The position numbers and the translations under genes were made by a program. Shown here piece after piece: positions 39,597-49,107 of a stretch of DNA of 64,000 nucleotides. The stretch is from Parafrankia irregularis (GTDB taxonomy: Bacteria; Actinomycetota; Actinomycetes; Frankiales; Frankiaceae), in NCBI RefSeq assembly GCF_001536285.1, contig NZ_FAOZ01000001.1:310001-374000 (forward strand). The letters run 5' to 3'. Position 1 is the stretch's first letter, and every line of letters begins with the position of its first letter. A model generated the notes under the pieces. The model made no database searches. It had not been told where the DNA came from and saw only the letters and a list, made by a program, of their open reading frames with translations.

Positions 39597-40790
39597 TCAC
39601 GATCCGGCCGCACCGAGAATCGCGTCAGCGATATATCTGCGGTTCTTCTCCTGATCGAGCAGTTGCTCGGCCCGCGCACGCGCGGCCCGCCCGCGCCGAG
39701 CCAGACCGTTCTCACCGGTCTCCCCCCGCAGCGCCGCCTGGTGCAGATCGAAGGCCGCGCGCAGGGCGACCGTGAGGGCCGCGGGATCGCCGGGCGGCAC
39801 CAGCCAGCCGTTGTGGTCCCCCACCAGCTCCGGCAGCCCGCCCACAGCCGACGCGATGCTCGGCACCGCGCAGGCGGACGCCTCCGCGACGGCGCCGTAG
39901 TTCTCCGACAGCGACGGGCTCACGCTCACGTCGGCCGCCGCATAGAAGGGACGCACATCCTGGGCGGGGCCGGCCCAGACCACCGAGGCGGCGCCGGACA
40001 GCCCGGCGGCCCAGTCGCGCAGCCGGTCACGGTAGGCGTCGCCGCCCGGTCCGTGTCCACCGCCGACCAGCACCAGCGTCGCGGGCCCGGAGCGCTCCGT
40101 GAACCGGGACCAGGCCTCGAGCAGGACCTCATGCCCCTTGATCCCCTGCCCCCGGTGCACCAGCCGCTTCGGCGGGTAGAAGTAGGCGACGCAGACGGCG
40201 ACGAAGGCCGACGGGTCCAGGCCGAGCTCCGCTCTCGCCTTCGCCCTGGCGTCATCACCGGGCGGGACGAACGACACGAGGTCGACGCCGTAGGAGGCGG
40301 TCGGCAGCCGATCCGGGCGCACACCGAGGGCGAGGTAACGCTCACGGAGGTGCCCCGACGAGCAGACGACCAGGTCGTCCGCCCGGGCAAACCAACGCTC
40401 CACCAGCTCGATCAGCCGGTTCTCCAGGTAGAGCGGCCCCGCGACCATGTGCACCCGCGCCGGCCGCCGGGTCGGGCCACGCCCGAGGGAGGCAAACCGC
40501 GCGAGCACCGCGGAGGCGTACAGGTGGTAGTGCAGCACATCCGGGTCGAGATCGCGCAGCAGCGTGCGGAGCTGCCACACACCGGCGGCCTGCCGCAACG
40601 GCGAGCGCGACGGGACCGGTGCCGGACTGCGCACGACCCGGATGCCGCGCTCGGCGCAGCGCCGCGCGAGCGGGCTGTCCTCCTCGGGAAGCAGCACGAC
40701 CACCTCGTGACCGTCGTCAGCCAGCGCCGTCAGGATGGGGATCGTCCACAGGCAGCCGTTTCCGGTCTTCAGAACAGTCACGATCCTCAT
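39597..40790 (-). CDS. Glycosyltransferase family 4
   Basis: A 397-residue GT-B enzyme. It begins MRIVTVLKTGNGCLWTIPILTALADDGHEV; VLHYHLYASAVLARFAS and VCSSGHLRERYLALGV follow; the donor domain has FVAVCVAYFYPPKR, LVLVGGGHGPGGDAYRDRL and SPSLSENYGAVAEASACAVPSIA. The two catalytic-site Glu residues are separated by six residues, one fewer than the usual seven. The ATG at 40790 is chosen because it overlaps the methyltransferase stop (TGATG) and the longer frame upstream is antisense-like low complexity. Confidence 0.85.
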   Translation of the reverse strand: MRIVTVLKTGNGCLWTIPILTALADDGHEVVVLLPEEDSPLARRCAERGIRVVRSPAPVPSRSPLRQAAGVWQLRTLLRDLDPDVLHYHLYASAVLARFASLGRGPTRRPARVHMVAGPLYLENRLIELVERWFARADDLVVCSSGHLRERYLALGVRPDRLPTASYGVDLVSFVPPGDDARAKARAELGLDPSAFVAVCVAYFYPPKRLVHRGQGIKGHEVLLEAWSRFTERSGPATLVLVGGGHGPGGDAYRDRLRDWAAGLSGAASVVWAGPAQDVRPFYAAADVSVSPSLSENYGAVAEASACAVPSIASAVGGLPELVGDHNGWLVPPGDPAALTVALRAAFDLHQAALRGETGENGLARRGRAARARAEQLLDQEKNRRYIADAILGAAGS

Positions 40791-41830
40791 CACCGGCCCG
40801 CCTCTCGGCCGCCGCCCCGCTCCCCGCCGCCACGTTCCCCGCGCTGATCCCCGCCGTGCTGTTCGTCCTCCGGCCGGCGCGCGACCCAGATGCAGCTGGC
40901 CCCCCAGCGGCGGAGCACGGGCAGTTTGTCGACGGTGAGGCCGAGCGGCCGACTGATCGACCCCGGCAGCTGAGCAAGCCACGGCATCGACCAGGTGGCG
41001 AGCGTGAGAAGGGTTCCGTGCAGCCTGACGTCCACCACCTCGAAGCCGAGGCCACGCAGAATCGCGGACATCTCCTCCGGGGCGAAGGCGTACTGGTAGA
41101 AGTCCTCCCATTCGTCCGGTGCCGCGGTGGGAGCCACGTCCGGTCCGTTCTCATAGAGATGTCGCCGGCGCTGCAGATACTCGTTCAGGCACGGCGTGGA
41201 CACGATCGCGACCCCACCCGGCTTCAGAACGCGGTAGGTCTCGGCGAGTATCCGCTCCGGGCCCTCCGCGAAGTGTTCGCACACCCCCGGTGAGTAGACG
41301 GCGTCGTAGCTGCCATCAGGGCAGTCGAGTTGTCGGACATCCCCCGACCGCAGGGGCACATCCGGAAGCAGCGTGCGGATCCGGGCCAGTGTCTCCGGGG
41401 CCCAGTCAACGCCTTCCGCCGCGAAACCACGGGCCCGGGCCGCGACGGTGAAGTGCGCCAGACCGCAGCCTGCTTCGAGGACCCGCCCGCCTGGAGCCGC
41501 CCAGGACAGGAAGGTGGACCGCAGCTGATGAGGCAGGTGTCCGCGCCGGCTCCGGCGATACGACAGACCGATGTCCTGCCAGACGCCGTCCCAGTAGGCC
41601 GCATCCGCCTGGGCCGAGAAATAGGCGAGCCGGCCGCCGTGGGCTCCTGGCAGCCACACCACTCGGAATCCCCTGACCGCCGAGGCCGCCCCCGGTCGGC
41701 GGACGCCGCGTCGCCGGATCCCGCCGTTGCCGTTGCCGTTGCCGGCGCCGGGAACGGCCCGGCCCGGCCCGCGGTTGATCTCACCCGGGTCGGCGGCACC
41801 GGATCGGACCGGGGTCCGTTGAGCTGGCAT
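40790..41830 (-). CDS. SAM-dependent methyltransferase (class I)
   Basis: A 346-residue protein. Motif I is RVLEAGCGLAHFTVAARARG (about residues 116-135); VPLRSGDVRQLDCPDGSYDAVYSPGVCEHF is the typical motif II/III stretch; RVLKPGGVAIVSTPCLNEY follows. Small-molecule or glycan methylation is likely; the acceptor is unknown. The N-terminal 45 residues (GNGNGNGG, Arg-rich) and the Gly/Glu-rich last 30 residues look disordered. It shares one base with the glycosyltransferase start downstream. Confidence 0.83.
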   Translation of the reverse strand: MPAQRTPVRSGAADPGEINRGPGRAVPGAGNGNGNGGIRRRGVRRPGAASAVRGFRVVWLPGAHGGRLAYFSAQADAAYWDGVWQDIGLSYRRSRRGHLPHQLRSTFLSWAAPGGRVLEAGCGLAHFTVAARARGFAAEGVDWAPETLARIRTLLPDVPLRSGDVRQLDCPDGSYDAVYSPGVCEHFAEGPERILAETYRVLKPGGVAIVSTPCLNEYLQRRRHLYENGPDVAPTAAPDEWEDFYQYAFAPEEMSAILRGLGFEVVDVRLHGTLLTLATWSMPWLAQLPGSISRPLGLTVDKLPVLRRWGASCIWVARRPEDEQHGGDQRGERGGGERGGGREAGR

Positions 41831-41909
41831 GGCGGGCTCCCGCTGTTCGTGAGCTGGAATCGACGGCCGGCGCGACGCGACGGACGGAAATGTGGCTGGG
41901 GAAATGTGG

Positions 41910-43418
41910 CTAGGTGGTGCCAGCAGGCTCCGGTTTGGTCGGCGCGAGACTCATCGGCTCGTCGCCGGTCCCCCGGGGCTTGCGGGGATCATGGGGCACG
42001 CGAGGATCACGGGGCACGTGGGGATCACGGGCCATCGCGGCTCTGGTCCACAGGCTGACGACCCCATAGGCGATCAGGCTCGCCCACGCCGCGCCCACCA
42101 TGCCCGCCGCCGGAATCAGGATGACATCAGCGGCCGCGACCACGACCAGTCCGACCAGGCCCGCCGCACCGCACGCCTTGGTCCGGCCCTGACCGCTCAG
42201 GACCCGGGCGTCGATCTGGAAGGCCACCAACAGAAGCTCGGCGACCAGAAGCACCCGTAGCGGGGTGACCGCGCTCCGATAGGCATCGCCGAAGAAGAAC
42301 AGAACAAGGTGGTCCGCGGCGAGCCACATGAGCGCGGCGACTCCGGCCATCACCGCAAACACGCGAACCAGTTCGGCGAACACAGCTCGGGTGCCCATCG
42401 TGCCGCTGGCCACCCGGTAGCAGAGCACCTGGCCCCAGGAGGACGGGACAAGCCGGAGAATCTCACTCGCGGTCGCCGCAACGCTGTAGATGCCCACGGC
42501 CGACGTCCCCGACATCACCCCGATCAGATACCGGTCGAGCCGGAAGGTCATCGACATCGCGGTGTTCATGCCGAGCGCGGGAACGCCCGTCCGGATCAGC
42601 AGCACGGATGCGGCACGGTCCAGCTGGGGCCGGCTCACCAGACCCGCCCGCCGCAGGAGAAGGAACCCGGCGACGCACTGGAAAGCGCCCGCGACGACGG
42701 ACACCGCGAGAACCGGAGCCACTCGCAGCGTCCCGGCCGATACCTGCAGCACGGCCAGGGCCGCCAGCTGCGCCAGGCAACCCGCCGTGTTGACGAGGGC
42801 CGAGGCGATCACCTGGCCGACCGCGTTCAACGTGTCGATCAGCTGGATGCCCAGCAAGGTCGACACGGACAGCAGCCCGGTGAGCACCAGAATTCCGGGA
42901 CCCCGCTCGGGCGCGTCCGCCAGCCAGAGGGTCGGCCCCACGATGCCGGCGGTAAGCAGGCACTGCGGCACCAGGAGCAGCAGGCTCAGCCCGAGTACGT
43001 GGTCGACCGAGACCCGCGGGTCCGTGCGCCCGAGATAGTACCGAGCGGAGGTACCCGTACCCAGCGCGACGAACATCCCGGTGAGACCGGTGACCGTCAG
43101 GATCAGGACGAGCTCGCCCCGGCCCCCGACGTCCAGGGCGCGTGCGGTCATCACCGCGACGACCAGGTTCGTCAACGCAGCGCCCAGCGCCGCGGCGGAT
43201 ACGGCGACAGCGGGACCGGCGACACCGGACGCCCGCGCCGCGGAGCGCCCGGCCCCACGCGAGACCGCGCGGTGGCGCCCGCCCGGGGAAGGTGGCTCGG
43301 GATGAACGTCGCCCCCGCCGGCAGCACTACCGACGGCGCCACCGGCAGCACCACCGACGGCGGAACCGTGCCCGGCAGGCGGGACAGTGCCGGCACCGGC
43401 CCGGCGCACGCCGCTCAT
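41910..43418 (-). CDS. Polysaccharide flippase (Wzx/MATE-like), second copy
   Basis: A 502-residue protein with about 12-14 hydrophobic helices from residue 75 on (ALTNLVVAVMTARALDVGGRGELVLILTVTGL is the typical first pair). It would export lipid-linked repeat units. The ATG at 43418 overlaps the polymerase stop (ATGA), so I take it over a far longer upstream frame that is antisense to that gene. A 70-residue Gly/Ala-rich N terminus and a C-terminal DPHVPRDPRVPHDPRKPRG repeat flank the membrane part. Distinct from the flippase at 26763. Confidence 0.87.
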   Translation of the reverse strand: MSGVRRAGAGTVPPAGHGSAVGGAAGGAVGSAAGGGDVHPEPPSPGGRHRAVSRGAGRSAARASGVAGPAVAVSAAALGAALTNLVVAVMTARALDVGGRGELVLILTVTGLTGMFVALGTGTSARYYLGRTDPRVSVDHVLGLSLLLLVPQCLLTAGIVGPTLWLADAPERGPGILVLTGLLSVSTLLGIQLIDTLNAVGQVIASALVNTAGCLAQLAALAVLQVSAGTLRVAPVLAVSVVAGAFQCVAGFLLLRRAGLVSRPQLDRAASVLLIRTGVPALGMNTAMSMTFRLDRYLIGVMSGTSAVGIYSVAATASEILRLVPSSWGQVLCYRVASGTMGTRAVFAELVRVFAVMAGVAALMWLAADHLVLFFFGDAYRSAVTPLRVLLVAELLLVAFQIDARVLSGQGRTKACGAAGLVGLVVVAAADVILIPAAGMVGAAWASLIAYGVVSLWTRAAMARDPHVPRDPRVPHDPRKPRGTGDEPMSLAPTKPEPAGTT

Positions 43419-45106
43419 CGGGAGGCCAGCGAGCGCAGACCGGCACTCGTCCCCTGCGCCCCCCGCATCCTCTGCGACCCGGGCGACCCCTGCGGCGCCA
43501 GTCTCGCCGGCCGCGCGGAGTCGTTCAGGCTGCCGGAGCCCACCTGCGGGGCACGGTTCCACCGGCCGGGCGAGGCGCTGCGCCACCAGTGCCCGGCCGC
43601 TCGGACCGCGACCAGCACAACGGTGCCGACCAGGACCTGCATCGGCAGCGGGGTGAAGTCGTTGCGCACCCCGATCAGGAGCGGCACAAGAAGGACGCTG
43701 CAGGCCGCGTCGGTCCACCTCGACCGCCAGCCGTCGAGCCAGCCGCACAACAGGCCGATGACGAAGAGGATGGCCACCACGCCGGGAAGGCCGAAGTTGT
43801 AGTAGGCCTCGGCGATCGGAGAGCCACCGATCGGACCGGATCGTTCTCGGATGACCGTGTTGAACAGCCGGTCGTCGATCTCGGCCGGTGGCTGCGGGAT
43901 TCCGAGCAGGCGCCCTTCGATGATGCGGGCAAGCTGACCGGTGTAGGTCCGGCCGCCCGCCGCGGGTTCGCCGTACCCGTCTCGCCAGGTGACCGCCTCC
44001 GCTACGGGACGAAGCGACGCCCCCATCTCGGCCAGACCGTCGAGGGGTCCGAAGCCGATCTGGCTCAGCGTGACCTCGGCCAGGCCATGCTGACGGATGT
44101 CCCGAAGCGCCCCGACGGCGCTCAGGAGGGCGACTCCCGCCAGCAGCGCGGCCCCTATCCCGGTCCAGCGGCTCGATCCGCGTCGCCCGCCTCGTTTTCC
44201 CGCGACGACGGAGTCGCGGGAAAACGAGGCGGGCAGGCGGATCTCGAGGCCACGACCAGCGGCTTTGGCCGGCGGAAACGAGGGGACGTCGCCGGACCGG
44301 CGCATCATGTGAGCCACGGCGGCCGCAGCCACCGGGAACAGGATGGTTCCCCGCATACCCAGTGGCAACGCGATCAGCGCGAACAGCCCGAACATCAGGT
44401 AGCCCGTCCGGCGTATCCGCCGCCCGCCATCGACGGTCAGCAGCATGAGGCCGAAACCCAGACCGAAATCCAGATAGGGAACCAGCGGATCGCGATATGC
44501 CAGGGTGATCAGGTCCTCGTACGATCCGAACAGCAGGCCGCTCCCGCCAGCCCGCCTGATCAGCAGGAGCATCAGGCTGATCGAGGCGGCGAGGATCGCG
44601 AATCCGACCACGCCGGTCGCGGCCGACCTCGTCGGCGGTGCAGGTATGTCGGCAGGCATGTCCGTACCGGTCGACCGGTCGCGGTACACCCGGCCAGCCG
44701 ACGAAGCAGGCAGGGACATTCCCACCGCGGCAGCTGCCACGCCGATCGCCGCGATCGTGAAAATCCGTCCCGTCGAGACGGACAGGATCCAGTCGAAACC
44801 GAGCTGCCCGTCGCTGGAGACCAGTGGGCGGTGCAGCGCGAGCGGCAGCGCGAGCCCGAAATGGAACAGGACCAGCAGTACGAGGTAGACCGCCGAACAC
44901 GAGAGGACGCCCTGCGTCCGGGCCCGGACGCAGAGCGCGACGAGGCACCCGAGCAGGCTGAAGGTCACCGCCGCGACCCCGGCCGGAGGCAGTGCCGAGA
45001 TCTCCTCCGAGAACGCCAGCAGAGCTGCGAGAATGCCGCCGGCGCCCAGCCGGAAGGCCAGCACCCGCGGGCCCACACCGAAAGCGACGGGCACGCCGGT
45101 TGTCAC
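43415..45106 (-). CDS. O-antigen-like polymerase (Wzy), second copy
   Basis: A 563-residue membrane protein with about 12 hydrophobic segments. Long loops carry SYEDLITLAYRDPLVPYLDFGLGFGLML and RIIEGRLLGIPQPPAEIDDRLFNTVIRERSGPIGGSPIAEAYYNFGLPGVV. The last block (E-x-YYNFG) is typical of repeat-unit polymerases. The GTG at 45106 is chosen because it overlaps the preceding stop (GTGA). A perfect 22-bp hairpin (44185-44234) lies within the gene, in the codons for the loop reading PASFSRDSVVAGKRGG. A Ser/Gly/Arg-rich tail of ~50 residues ends it. Confidence 0.78.
   Translation of the reverse strand: MTTGVPVAFGVGPRVLAFRLGAGGILAALLAFSEEISALPPAGVAAVTFSLLGCLVALCVRARTQGVLSCSAVYLVLLVLFHFGLALPLALHRPLVSSDGQLGFDWILSVSTGRIFTIAAIGVAAAAVGMSLPASSAGRVYRDRSTGTDMPADIPAPPTRSAATGVVGFAILAASISLMLLLIRRAGGSGLLFGSYEDLITLAYRDPLVPYLDFGLGFGLMLLTVDGGRRIRRTGYLMFGLFALIALPLGMRGTILFPVAAAAVAHMMRRSGDVPSFPPAKAAGRGLEIRLPASFSRDSVVAGKRGGRRGSSRWTGIGAALLAGVALLSAVGALRDIRQHGLAEVTLSQIGFGPLDGLAEMGASLRPVAEAVTWRDGYGEPAAGGRTYTGQLARIIEGRLLGIPQPPAEIDDRLFNTVIRERSGPIGGSPIAEAYYNFGLPGVVAILFVIGLLCGWLDGWRSRWTDAACSVLLVPLLIGVRNDFTPLPMQVLVGTVVLVAVRAAGHWWRSASPGRWNRAPQVGSGSLNDSARPARLAPQGSPGSQRMRGAQGTSAGLRSLASR
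44185..44234. repeat. Perfect 22-bp inverted repeat inside the polymerase gene
   Basis: Bases 44185-44206 are exactly complementary to 44213-44234, with a six-base loop GACGGA. Each arm holds an internal TTTT/AAAA run inside otherwise GC-rich sequence. It stays in frame in the polymerase gene. Size and perfection exceed what chance or coding constraints usually give. Confidence 0.9.
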
Positions 45107-46284
45107 TGATCCCACAGGCTGGTCATGCCGCGCCGCCACTGGTCCATCACGAACGGGGAGGAGGAGAACGCATGAAGTGCCTGTACGCGCTGCGCCGATG
45201 TGGGCGGTGCGGCCAGCATGCCGGCCGCGGCCTCGGCCCAGGCCTCGGAGGCGCAACCTTGCGGCACCGTCGTCACGCCGTCGAGCAGGCGGCCGATCTC
45301 CACGACTCCGGGCAGGTCCGGAGCAAGCACCGGCGTGCCCACGGCGCAGGCCTCGAGGACGACGGTCGGCAGGCCCTCGTGCCGTGAGGTCAGCAGCAAC
45401 AGGTCAGCACCAGCCATCAGGCCGGGGATGTCGAACGACTCGCCGGGCAGGTCGAAGGCGTCGGCGACCCCGCCGAGCTCGGCCCGGCGACGCAGCTGGG
45501 CCGACTCGTGTGCGTCCTGGCGGCCGACGACGCGCAGCCGGGCCGGAACACCGCGCCGCCGCAACGCGATCAGAACGTCAACCGCGGCGCTCCGGTTCTT
45601 CACCGGATCGGGCCGCCCGACGTGCACGATGGTGGGCCGCCATTCGGCCGCCGCCGTGGAGGCGACGGCGGCAGCGACGACTGGGGAGGCTGGGGAGGCT
45701 GGGGAGGTGGTGACGAGCGCGCGCTCGAACGGTGCCGGGTCCAACCCGTTGTAGAGCACCCGGCAACGACGCTCCCGCTGCCAGTCCGACCGCCACAGGC
45801 TGGTCATCGTGGCCTCGGCGACCGCGACGAGATCGGTGGCGAACCAGTCGATCAGCTGCCGCATCACCGCGCGCTGGACACGTCCCCGCAGGCTGGCACC
45901 GTGGCGGTCGCCGGTGCTGTGAAAGTGCGCCACCCGCAGGGGCACGCCGGCGGCCCTCGCGATCAGCAGGATCGCCCCGGAGAAGGTGGCCACACACGAA
46001 TGCACGACGTCGGGTCGCAGTGCGCGCAGCAGGCGGAGGAAACGCACCGGAAAACCCAGGTCGAGGCGACAGGGGTGGACCGAGCCGCCCAGCGAACGGA
46101 TCTCCTCCGCCAGGGCGCCGGGACGGCCGGTGAGGGTGACGAAGACGAACCGGTAGCGATCCGGGTCCAGATTGCGCATCAGGTCGACGGTGCGCAGTTC
46201 GGCACCGGCCCGGTCCATGACACCGAACACGTGCAGGACCGTACGGGGCCGCGGGCGCGCGGACGCCCGGTCCGCGACACTCAT
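45103..46284 (-). CDS. Glycosyltransferase family 4
   Basis: A 393-residue GT-B enzyme: TVLHVFGVMDRAGAELRTVDLMRNL at the start, DVVHSCVATFSGAILLIARAAGVPLRVAHFHSTGD, VLYNGLDPAPFER, IVHVGRPDPVKNRSAAVDV, and HEGLPTVVLEACAVGTPVLAPDLPGVVEIG with E-x7-E. Almost every block matches the gene at 6687-8054, so they are paralogues placed 38 kb apart. An Ala/Ser/Pro insert at about 205-220 separates the domains. It overlaps the polymerase (GTGA) and the next glycosyltransferase (ATGA). Confidence 0.88.
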   Translation of the reverse strand: MSVADRASARPRPRTVLHVFGVMDRAGAELRTVDLMRNLDPDRYRFVFVTLTGRPGALAEEIRSLGGSVHPCRLDLGFPVRFLRLLRALRPDVVHSCVATFSGAILLIARAAGVPLRVAHFHSTGDRHGASLRGRVQRAVMRQLIDWFATDLVAVAEATMTSLWRSDWQRERRCRVLYNGLDPAPFERALVTTSPASPASPVVAAAVASTAAAEWRPTIVHVGRPDPVKNRSAAVDVLIALRRRGVPARLRVVGRQDAHESAQLRRRAELGGVADAFDLPGESFDIPGLMAGADLLLLTSRHEGLPTVVLEACAVGTPVLAPDLPGVVEIGRLLDGVTTVPQGCASEAWAEAAAGMLAAPPTSAQRVQALHAFSSSPFVMDQWRRGMTSLWDQ

Positions 46285-47561
46285 CGCCCGGGCCTGACGA
46301 ACGGTCCGGCGGTTTCGCGGGGGCCGGCCCCGCGCTCCGCCGGCGCGGCGGCCGCCGCGGTGACCTCTCGCAGCGTCCGATGAAAGGAGAGGATGACCGG
46401 CCGGATCGTTTCGAAGGAGTGCTCCCTCGCGGTTGCGAGGTTGCGCTCGGAGGCGGCAAAGTACCGGTCCGGGCTCGCGATCAGCTCGCTCAGCGTCTCC
46501 GCGAGCCGCCTGGGATCATCCGGCGGCACGAGGTCGCTCGGCGGCAGGAACTCGACCACGCCCCCCACCGCGGACGCGACCGCGGGCAGCGCCCGGGCAG
46601 CGGCCTCGGCCAGGACCCGCGGAAGGCCCTCGGTCCTGGAGGGGAGCACGAACACATCCGCGTCGTCGAGCGCCGCTCGAACCTGTGCACGGCTGCCAAG
46701 CCAGCGGATGAAGCGCACGTCCCCGCCGAGGCCGCGGTCCACCGCCCGCCGCACGATCTCGTCGTGATGCCGGCCGTCACCGACGATGGTCGCCATCACC
46801 GGGATGCCGTTGGACCGCATCAGCGCCACCGCGTCGATGAGGACGTCATGCCCCTTGTACACACGTTCCTGCGAACCGATCGTCAGAAGGCGCACCGGTC
46901 GGCCGGGGCGCGAGTGCCCGGGCCCGGTCGCACCCCACTCGCCGGGGGCTCGGCGGGGTGCCGGAACGAAGTCCTCGTCCTCCAGCAGCGACCCAGGGCA
47001 GCTCATCATCGGCACCCCGGGGCGGGCCGGGTACCTGCTCTGCAGGACATTCCGCGTGACGTAGCTGACGGCGGCGGCGCTGCGGCACTGGCGGGCGAGC
47101 AGCTGGCCGGCGAGCAGCGCGGCAGGGCGGTGGTCAGCGAGCACCTCGGCCACGTCTCCGACGACCTCGAGCCCGAACGGCACCCGCCGGCGCCGGAGCT
47201 CACTCAACAGAACCGTGCCGACCAGGCCGGGAACCCGCGCGACGAAGGCAGTGTCCGCGGCCGGGCGGTGGAGCTCGGCGACCGCTCGACGCAGCGCGCC
47301 GCGCAGCACGGGCCAGCGGCGTGCGTAGGCCGCGACGCCCTGGAAGGTCGGCAGCGGCAGCACGCGGACTCCGGTGCCCTCCACCGGGATGCCGTCCTGG
47401 TCGCCGGCCGCGCCGCGGGCCACCCGGGCGGCGAGCAGCACTTCGTCGAAGACACCGAGATAGCTGGCCCAGGTCGAGTAACCGGCGGCGGGGTTCGGCG
47501 TCAGCACACGGCCGTCCTCGTTCTGCTGCAACCTTGCTTCGGTGGCGACAACGATCCGCAT
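46281..47561 (-). CDS. Glycosyltransferase family 4
   Basis: A 426-residue GT-B enzyme. The N domain contains RIVVATEARLQQNEDGRV, TWASYLGVFDEVLLAARV and GLEVVGDVAEVLADHRP; the donor domain has RLLTIGSQERVYKGHDVLIDAVAL, ATIVGDGRHHDEIVRRAVDRGL and SRTEGLPRVLAEAAARALPAVA with the E-x7-E pair. The ATG at 47561 is preferred over a TTG seven codons upstream; GGAG lies just before it. It is the first gene of the tightly coupled group to 39002. Confidence 0.86.
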   Translation of the reverse strand: MRIVVATEARLQQNEDGRVLTPNPAAGYSTWASYLGVFDEVLLAARVARGAAGDQDGIPVEGTGVRVLPLPTFQGVAAYARRWPVLRGALRRAVAELHRPAADTAFVARVPGLVGTVLLSELRRRRVPFGLEVVGDVAEVLADHRPAALLAGQLLARQCRSAAAVSYVTRNVLQSRYPARPGVPMMSCPGSLLEDEDFVPAPRRAPGEWGATGPGHSRPGRPVRLLTIGSQERVYKGHDVLIDAVALMRSNGIPVMATIVGDGRHHDEIVRRAVDRGLGGDVRFIRWLGSRAQVRAALDDADVFVLPSRTEGLPRVLAEAAARALPAVASAVGGVVEFLPPSDLVPPDDPRRLAETLSELIASPDRYFAASERNLATAREHSFETIRPVILSFHRTLREVTAAAAAPAERGAGPRETAGPFVRPGR

Positions 47562-47700
47562 GGTCTCCCTCAGCCCAACCAACCTTGGAACGATTTCGGC
47601 AACCCAGCGTACTCATTCAGATACAGAGAGCAGCTCGATCCGGCGCCGTGTCGCGGGGACCCCGCGGCTGCCACCGCGGGGACCCCGGATCAGTTCGGGG

Positions 47701-47728
47701 CAGGTGTCAGGTGTCAGGTGTCAGGTGA
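47701..47728. repeat. 7-bp tandem repeat over a stop codon
   Basis: CAGGTGT occurs three times in a row, then CAGGTGA. The array covers the stop of the minus-strand secreted-protein gene, so slippage would change its last residues. Just past it a 13-base direct repeat (47652-47664 and 47675-47687) and a CCGCGG inverted repeat may act as a terminator. Confidence 0.8.
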
Positions 47729-49094
47729 GGCAGGCAACCGCGTCCGTCTGCTCGGCACAGGCCTTGTTGAGCAGGTCGATTCGGTCAAGCTGCGCAGACA
47801 GCCCGATCGGCTCGTCGGCGACGGCGTAGATGTTGGCCACGCCCACCTGGATGACCGAGTAGGTGGGCAGCGTCCCGCCGGGGAACAGCACGGGACCGGT
47901 CAGCACCAGCTCGATCGCCCGGACACTCAGCGACGTGGCATCCGAGATCTGCCGGTTGATGTACAGAACGCCCACCCCGGGGATGGGAATCTCGGTGCCC
48001 GGGTCAACCGGCCCGACGTACGGCACACCGTTGATGGCCAGATCGGCGACGCTCGTGCCGGTCGAGTCGAAGGTCGAGGTACCGCCGTCGTAGGACACGT
48101 TGGCCTTGGCCGTGATCGCACTCGCGGTCACCACACCACCGAGCAGACTTATCCCCGCGACCGTGCTTGTGGTGGAGCCCGATGAATCCGGGCTCCCGAT
48201 CGTGGCCTCACCGATCTCCGTGATCGCGCCGGTCGTGATCACCCCCGGGACGGTGATCCCGAGCGCGGTGTCGGTCGAGGTCCCGCCCGTGCAGGGCACA
48301 CCGGTCGCGGCCAGAGGCCCGACGGTGAGCGGTCCCGCGGACACCAGGTTGCTGTAGGCGACCCCGGAGATGATCACCGGCAGCGGCGGCCGGAAGAACG
48401 AGTGGGAGTAACCGATCGTGATCGAGGTTCCCGCGAGCGGCCCCAGGGTGATGTCGAGCGAGAGCCCGATCGTGACGAGGCCGATGTTGCCCGGGACGGG
48501 GATCTGCCGGTTGACCACCAGCGAACCGACTCCCGGAATGGCGATCCCGGTGTTCGGCGCGACCACCCCGTCCAGGATGGTGATGCCGCTGAGCTTGAGG
48601 TCCGTCACCGTCACGGAACCCGTCGAGGTGACCGTCCCGTCGGCCGCGCTCGTCGCCGTCGTGGTGATGTCAATGGCGTCGGCGGAGATCAGGGGAAGGA
48701 GGGGGGTACCGAGCAGGTCCAGACCGAGGAGCTGGCTGGTCGAGGTACCGGTCTGCACCGGCCCGACCGCGAGCGTCGACACTGTGTTGGTGCTCGCTCC
48801 CGCGTTCAACGAGAGTGCCGGGATGGACACCGCGCCGCCGTTCGAGCGGCTCACCCCGCTGGCTGTCGTACATCCGAGGCCTTCGGGGAAGGTGGCCCCG
48901 GAGTCGATCACGCCACCGACCGTCACCTGGGTCGAGTAGGCGAGCTGGTCGTACACGGCAGGGGGGGACGCCGCCGTGGCGCTCCCGCCGGTCAGAACGA
49001 TCGTGCCACCCGCGACCGCGGCGGCGACGATCCCGCTGACGGACCGGGCGAGCCTGAACCTCCCGCCACGGCATCTCACTTGCACTTCGCGCAT
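47721..49094 (-). CDS. Secreted choice-of-anchor-P-like protein
   Basis: A 457-residue exported protein. Residues 1-42 are a long signal peptide (Arg-rich start, hydrophobic core, SATAAS). The mature part is Thr/Ser/Gly/Val-rich with two related halves: GTGSLVVNRQI-like IPGVGSLVVNRQIPVPGN (about 188-205) and IPGVGVLYINRQISDATS (about 371-388), each after a TSTGSV/DSTGTS block and a NTGIAIPGVG/GTEIPIPGVG lead. This fits the actinobacterial choice-of-anchor P family of surface proteins of unknown role. No LPxTG-like signal is seen at the C terminus (CAEQTDAVACLT). GGAG lies 7 bases before the ATG, right after a 7-bp hairpin. Confidence 0.75.
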   Translation of the reverse strand: MREVQVRCRGGRFRLARSVSGIVAAAVAGGTIVLTGGSATAASPPAVYDQLAYSTQVTVGGVIDSGATFPEGLGCTTASGVSRSNGGAVSIPALSLNAGASTNTVSTLAVGPVQTGTSTSQLLGLDLLGTPLLPLISADAIDITTTATSAADGTVTSTGSVTVTDLKLSGITILDGVVAPNTGIAIPGVGSLVVNRQIPVPGNIGLVTIGLSLDITLGPLAGTSITIGYSHSFFRPPLPVIISGVAYSNLVSAGPLTVGPLAATGVPCTGGTSTDTALGITVPGVITTGAITEIGEATIGSPDSSGSTTSTVAGISLLGGVVTASAITAKANVSYDGGTSTFDSTGTSVADLAINGVPYVGPVDPGTEIPIPGVGVLYINRQISDATSLSVRAIELVLTGPVLFPGGTLPTYSVIQVGVANIYAVADEPIGLSAQLDRIDLLNKACAEQTDAVACLT

Positions 49095-49107
49095 CTAGTC
49101 ACTCCAT

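Noticed and set aside
42309-43802. 497-codon plus-strand frame opposite the second flippase
   Set aside because: Antisense shadow with His/Arg/Gln-rich composition; the flippase frame has the expected membrane pattern.
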